Positions 62,735-64,000 of a DNA stretch of 64,000 nt are shown piece after piece (the first letter of the stretch is position 1; each line of letters starts with the position of its first letter). Origin of the DNA: Labrys sp. KNU-23 (GTDB lineage: Bacteria > Pseudomonadota > Alphaproteobacteria > Rhizobiales > Labraceae). The notes under the pieces are model-generated. The model made no database searches. It worked only from the letters and a program-made list of their open reading frames with translations, and was not told the DNA's origin. The translations under genes were made by a program, and so were the position numbers. The stretch lies in contig NZ_CP043488.1 in the NCBI RefSeq assembly GCF_008330945.1, forward strand, positions 372,001 through 436,000, written 5' to 3'.

Positions 62735-64000
62735 TCATGCGCACTGCCGTAGCAGCGGCAGCATCGTGGCGATTGGGTCGGCAGCCGGGACAGGAGGAAC
62801 GGTTGCCGTTTGATCCGTGTTGATGCGCGGCAGCCTTGGCACGGTATAACGAGATTTGGGCCACCGACGTTTGAGGTCGCGGCAGAGCTGCTCGCCGGCA
62901 GCTTTCGCCATGGCATATTCGGTCATGCCCTTGGGACGTTCTTCGACCGCGATGGAGGACGGATACATGTAGCTGGCGCCGGCACCGGTGCCTTCCAGCG
63001 CGCTAACAACATCGAGGAAGCCGGAAACATACACGTCGACGAATTGTTCAAAGAGCGCGCGGGTGAACAGATTCGTGCTTTGCTGGAAGATCTTCGGTGT
63101 TGCCAGATAATACACATGGGTAGGCTGCTGTGTATCGACCAACTGATCTGCTGCAGGGCGGTCGACATCATATTGCATTGCCTGCGCAGCGTCCGGCCAG
63201 TGAGCGTTGATGCTGGCCGCCACAGCCTCGGCCTCGGATCGGCCACGCCGATAGGTGATCGTCACCTTGGCTCCACCAGCCGCCAGCAATAGCGAACAGA
63301 CAGCGCCAATGCCGCGGGATCCGCCGATGATCAAGGCTCTCTGCTGGGAAAATTCGCCGGGGTTGACGGAGCCGGCTGCCATGCCCGGCGTAGGGGGGGC
63401 GACCGGCCGCGGACGTAGGATGGCCGAGACGTGTCCGACCATGCCGGGGCCAGCAATTCGAACAGGCACCATCTGAAACCGTTCGTCGATGGCATCGGCT
63501 GCAAAGTTCAATCCGGGTTTTGCCGCCGCATCAGGCTGAAGATCGAACGCCGCCTCAACGAAGATCGAATGAAGCCCAGGGCACACCATCCCCACCAGCG
63601 TCGACATCAGGCCCAGGGCTTCCACTGTCTGGGGGGACGAGGCGGCCGCAAGCGAGGGGTAGAGTTCCCCAAAACCCGCCGCAGCTTCCGGCTTTCCTGC
63701 AAGCAGACCCTTGAGACCCGCAAGGCTCGCCACATCGTGTTCGTCGGGGGTCGAGGCAATTGGCACCACCGTCAATTGATCCCTCTCGGGGAAAGGGGCG
63801 CGCTCGCCCTGCTCGAAGCGAACCGTTACGCTGGTGGTCGGGACACCCTCGCAATCGATGGAGAATTTCAAGAGCGCATCGGACTTTTGCGTGATGCGCA
63901 GATTCACCGCCTGGCCGACATAGACGAATTTCAGGAACTTGGCCTGCACCGAGGCGACAGGAGGAATTGCCTGCAGCCCGAACAATGTATCGAGCGCCCA
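62735..64000 (-). CDS. Hotdog (MaoC-like) - short-chain dehydrogenase fusion, N-terminus cut by window
   Basis: The frame is open past the right edge, so the start is outside. The first ~190 visible residues have a hotdog/MaoC-like look (KFLKFVYVGQAVNLRI, FSIDCEGVPTTSVTVRFEQGE). The rest is a short-chain dehydrogenase: RALIIGGSRGIGAVCSLLL (cofactor loop), a strand HVYYLATP, the Ser region ASYMYPSSIAVEE and the YAMAK motif for Tyr/Lys. Together it could dehydrate/hydrate and reduce an ACP-linked acyl group. It lies about 100 bases upstream of the unassigned gene on the same strand and belongs to the same operon as ACP and FkbH. Confidence 0.8.
   Translation of the reverse strand, partial: WALDTLFGLQAIPPVASVQAKFLKFVYVGQAVNLRITQKSDALLKFSIDCEGVPTTSVTVRFEQGERAPFPERDQLTVVPIASTPDEHDVASLAGLKGLLAGKPEAAAGFGELYPSLAAASSPQTVEALGLMSTLVGMVCPGLHSIFVEAAFDLQPDAAAKPGLNFAADAIDERFQMVPVRIAGPGMVGHVSAILRPRPVAPPTPGMAAGSVNPGEFSQQRALIIGGSRGIGAVCSLLLAAGGAKVTITYRRGRSEAEAVAASINAHWPDAAQAMQYDVDRPAADQLVDTQQPTHVYYLATPKIFQQSTNLFTRALFEQFVDVYVSGFLDVVSALEGTGAGASYMYPSSIAVEERPKGMTEYAMAKAAGEQLCRDLKRRWPKSRYTVPRLPRINTDQTATVPPVPAADPIATMLPLLRQCA

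Noticed and set aside
1..64000. tRNA, rRNA, CRISPR array, prophage or integrase with attachment site
   Set aside because: No cloverleaf, rRNA stretch, regular repeat-spacer pattern, tyrosine or serine recombinase, or phage structural gene was seen; the mobile DNA is limited to insertion sequences.

Overview
The window looks like a chromosomal segment of an alphaproteobacterium, most probably of the Hyphomicrobiales (Rhizobiales). The reasons are a rhizobial-type (Porin_2-like) porin, a MucR/Ros-family regulator, GC-rich coding sequence with AT-rich gaps, and exopolysaccharide genes of the kind found in soil Alphaproteobacteria. No tRNA, rRNA or CRISPR array was seen.

Region 1 (1-6.6 kb) is metabolic. 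A translationally coupled run encodes a polysaccharide-deacetylase/allantoinase-like enzyme (partial), an MmgE/PrpD-family protein and an argininosuccinate-lyase-superfamily protein. It ends at a strong hairpin and is followed by a LysR regulator. The MmgE/PrpD plus lyase pair recalls the epimerase plus C-N lyase of iminodisuccinate breakdown. An EthD-like protein and a divergent SDR/TetR pair with a clear palindromic operator follow.

Region 2 (6.6-17.9 kb) is accessory DNA. It holds decayed IS5 and IS3 pieces, one nearly complete IS3 element with a broken orfB, one intact-looking IS630 element with a frameshift-type transposase, an orphan BrnA-like antitoxin, several unrecognised small proteins, an AraC regulator, an MFS transporter and a single-domain response regulator.

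Region 3 (18-39.9 kb) is an exopolysaccharide locus of the Wzx/Wzy type. It has a flippase, a polyprenyl-phosphate sugar transferase, acyltransferases, a flavoprotein monooxygenase, a methyltransferase, a periplasmic glycosidase-like protein (frameshifted here), GT2 and two GT4 glycosyltransferases, a Wza-like lipoprotein, an outer-membrane barrel, a chain-length protein without a kinase domain, a Wzy/ligase-type polymerase and a polysaccharide deacetylase. Two paralogous GNAT-like proteins sit near its two ends (19.4 and 42 kb).

Region 4 (39.9-51 kb) is mixed. It holds small secreted or unknown proteins (one a paralogue of a small gene in region 2), a deleted IS630 remnant, the porin, a candidate small RNA between two terminators, a methyltransferase, a MucR-like regulator that has lost its zinc ligands, a possible LOTUS-like protein and a fragment of a second Wza-like gene.

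Region 5 (51-64 kb) is a second polysaccharide locus, all on the minus strand: a secreted GHL15-like glycosidase, three large TPR/coiled-coil/GT4 proteins, and an FkbH-like HAD protein with an acyl carrier protein, an unassigned protein and a hotdog-SDR fusion that runs off the end. The last group could make a carrier-bound glyceryl or hydroxyacyl group to decorate a glycan.
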